Positions 5,411 through 6,698 of a DNA stretch of 6,698 nt are shown here, piece by piece. The DNA comes from Candidatus Methylomirabilota bacterium. Its GTDB lineage: Bacteria > Methylomirabilota > Methylomirabilia > Methylomirabilales > Methylomirabilaceae. How positions within the stretch are numbered: position 1 is the stretch's first letter; each line of letters opens with the position of its first letter. The position numbers and the translations under genes are program-made. The DNA lies in contig PQAQ01000126.1 of assembly GCA_003105305.1 (NCBI GenBank), forward strand, positions 1 to 6,698. The letters are read 5' to 3'. The notes under the pieces are model-generated. The model was not told where the DNA came from and ran no database searches. It saw only the letters and a program-made list of their open reading frames with translations.

Positions 5411-6688
5411 TCAGTGCGCGGGTCCGAACGGGCAGCCGCGGGCGGCAACGTGCCGCTCAAATTCATCGCGAAAATACTTGAGATAACTTTCAATCGGCAT
5501 GGCGGCGGCGTCACTTAATGGGCAGATCGTCTTGCCCTTCATGTTGTCGCAGATATCCACGAGCAGATCGAGATCGGCCGTCCGCCCGCGACCCTCTTCG
5601 ATTCGTCGCAGCGTCTTGTGAAGCCACGCCGTCCCTTCACGGCACTGCGTGCACTGCCCGCACGACTCGTGATGATAAAATCGGGAGACGATTTCACCCA
5701 CCCGGACCATGCAGGTGGTCTCATCCATCACGATGAGGCCTCCGGACCCGGCCATAGAGCCGGCCGTGGCCAGCGACTCGAAGTCCATCCTGGTATCCAG
5801 ATGTTGCTCGGTCAGGACCGGTACCGAGGAACCTCCTGGGATCACCGCCTTCAGGCGGCGCCCCTCTCGTATCCCGCCCGCATGCTCAAAGATCAGTTCA
5901 CGCATCGGGACATCGATCGGACGCTCGTAAATACCGGGCCGGCGGACATGGCCGCTGACCCCAAAAATCCTGGTCCCCGTGCTCTTCGGTGTCCCGATGC
6001 CCGCGAACCACTCGGCTCCACGTAACACGATGTGCGGGATGTTACTGAGGGTTTCGACATTATTGATGACAGTAGGCTTCCGATAGAGTCCGGACGTCGC
6101 GGGAAACGGCGGCTTGAGCCGCGGCAGCCCTCTCTTGCCCTCCAACGATTCCAGTAGCGCAGTCTCCTCGCCGCAGATATAGGCGCCGGCGCCCCGGTGT
6201 GCGTGAATCTCCAGGCTGAAGCTGCTCCCCAGGATATCCTTACCCAGGAGCCCACGGGCGGCTGCCTCGCCGATCGCCTGTTCCAGGATCCGCGCGCCCG
6301 CGACGAACTCGCCCCTGATGTAGATATAGGCGGTCCGACTCCCGATGGCGTAGCTGGCCAGCATGACCCCCTCGAGGAGCTGGTGCGGATCCCGCATGAT
6401 CAGCTCCCGGTCCTTGAACGTCCCCGGCTCGCTCTCATCGGCATTACAGATAAGATACTTAGGGAGTTCCGGATCCTTGGGCACAAACCCCCACTTGACG
6501 CCGGTGGGAAAACCCGCGCCTCCACGCCCCCTGAGGCCTGACCGCTTCACCAGATCGATCAGGCCGGCGGGCGCATGCTCTTTGAGCGCCTTCGCAATCG
6601 CCTGATACCCGCCGGTCGCCTCATACTCCTTGAGGCTCCCGCCATACCCCGGAATCTCAAACCGCTTCGTGAGGATCTTTTCGCTCAT
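5411..6688 (-). CDS. nuoF: NADH-quinone oxidoreductase subunit F (FMN- and NADH-binding)
   Basis: Cytoplasmic peripheral-arm subunit that oxidises NADH through FMN and passes electrons to the 4Fe-4S cluster N3. It is 425 residues against 445 in E. coli. Visible motifs are the glycine-rich flavin/NADH loop GLRGRGGAGFPTGVKW (51-66), CNADESEPGTFKDRE (81-95), GAGAYICGEETALLESLEGK (167-186), PPFPATSGLYRKPTVINNVE (193-212) and ESCGQCTQCREG (341-352). The N3 ligands are Cys343, Cys346, Cys349 and Cys389, the last in KTICPLSD. The ATG at 6688 gives a normal-length N-terminus; only ten bases upstream are visible and they show no clear Shine-Dalgarno, so the start is likely rather than proven. NuoF normally docks on NuoG and NuoE. 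nuoG does not follow it here, and nuoE may precede it outside the window. The stop is TGA. I see no frameshift or missing ligand. Confidence 0.97.
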   Translation of the reverse strand: MSEKILTKRFEIPGYGGSLKEYEATGGYQAIAKALKEHAPAGLIDLVKRSGLRGRGGAGFPTGVKWGFVPKDPELPKYLICNADESEPGTFKDRELIMRDPHQLLEGVMLASYAIGSRTAYIYIRGEFVAGARILEQAIGEAAARGLLGKDILGSSFSLEIHAHRGAGAYICGEETALLESLEGKRGLPRLKPPFPATSGLYRKPTVINNVETLSNIPHIVLRGAEWFAGIGTPKSTGTRIFGVSGHVRRPGIYERPIDVPMRELIFEHAGGIREGRRLKAVIPGGSSVPVLTEQHLDTRMDFESLATAGSMAGSGGLIVMDETTCMVRVGEIVSRFYHHESCGQCTQCREGTAWLHKTLRRIEEGRGRTADLDLLVDICDNMKGKTICPLSDAAAMPIESYLKYFRDEFERHVAARGCPFGPAH

Positions 6689-6698
6689 AGACGTGACG

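Noticed and set aside
5079..5486. Plus-strand open frame of 135 codons across the nuoF-nuoH junction
   Set aside because: It is antisense to conserved nuoH and nuoF sequence and has no motif. It does not fill the role of the missing nuoG.

Overview
The window is one uninterrupted stretch of a respiratory complex I (NADH:quinone oxidoreductase, NDH-1) operon. Every real gene is on the minus strand, so the operon reads from the right edge to the left: nuoF (6688 to 5411), nuoH (5384 to 4398), nuoJ (4395 to 3889), nuoK (3759 to 3448), nuoL (3396 to 1504) and nuoM (1487 to beyond position 1). NuoM has no stop in the window, so it is cut by the left edge. There is no gene-free stretch over 300 bases; the largest gap is the 129-base nuoJ-nuoK spacer.

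The products are one peripheral-arm subunit and five membrane-arm subunits. NuoF carries FMN, the NADH site and a 4Fe-4S cluster. NuoH forms the quinone chamber with the peripheral arm. NuoJ and NuoK form the next part of the proton path. NuoL and NuoM are antiporter-like pumping modules. The key glutamates, lysines and cysteines known from the E. coli enzyme can all be found, so the genes look functional. NuoE and other early subunits probably lie past the right edge and NuoN past the left, but neither can be seen.

Two things are not standard. First, the usual order F-G-H-I-J is reduced to F-H-J: nuoG and nuoI are absent, and both junctions are tight and carry good ribosome binding sites. 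Second, the nuoJ-nuoK and nuoK-nuoL spacers are filled with a degenerate 7-bp tandem repeat, GGGTWTR on the plus strand. It occurs once in one orientation between K and L, and in both orientations between J and K. The two genes behind these spacers, nuoK and nuoL, are the ones without a recognisable Shine-Dalgarno sequence. The transcript of the J-K spacer also carries a four-tract G-quadruplex motif that could instead pair with the C-rich repeats downstream of it.

The organism is a GC-rich bacterium with an NADH-dependent respiratory chain. The protein style (for example GPMRVGPHGLLQP in NuoH) and the heptamer-filled spacers are compatible with an uncultured-type lineage such as NC10/Methylomirabilota, Nitrospirota, Acidobacteriota or a deltaproteobacterial group. 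I lean weakly to NC10 but cannot establish this from the sequence alone. I saw no mobile element, RNA gene, CRISPR array or defence system.
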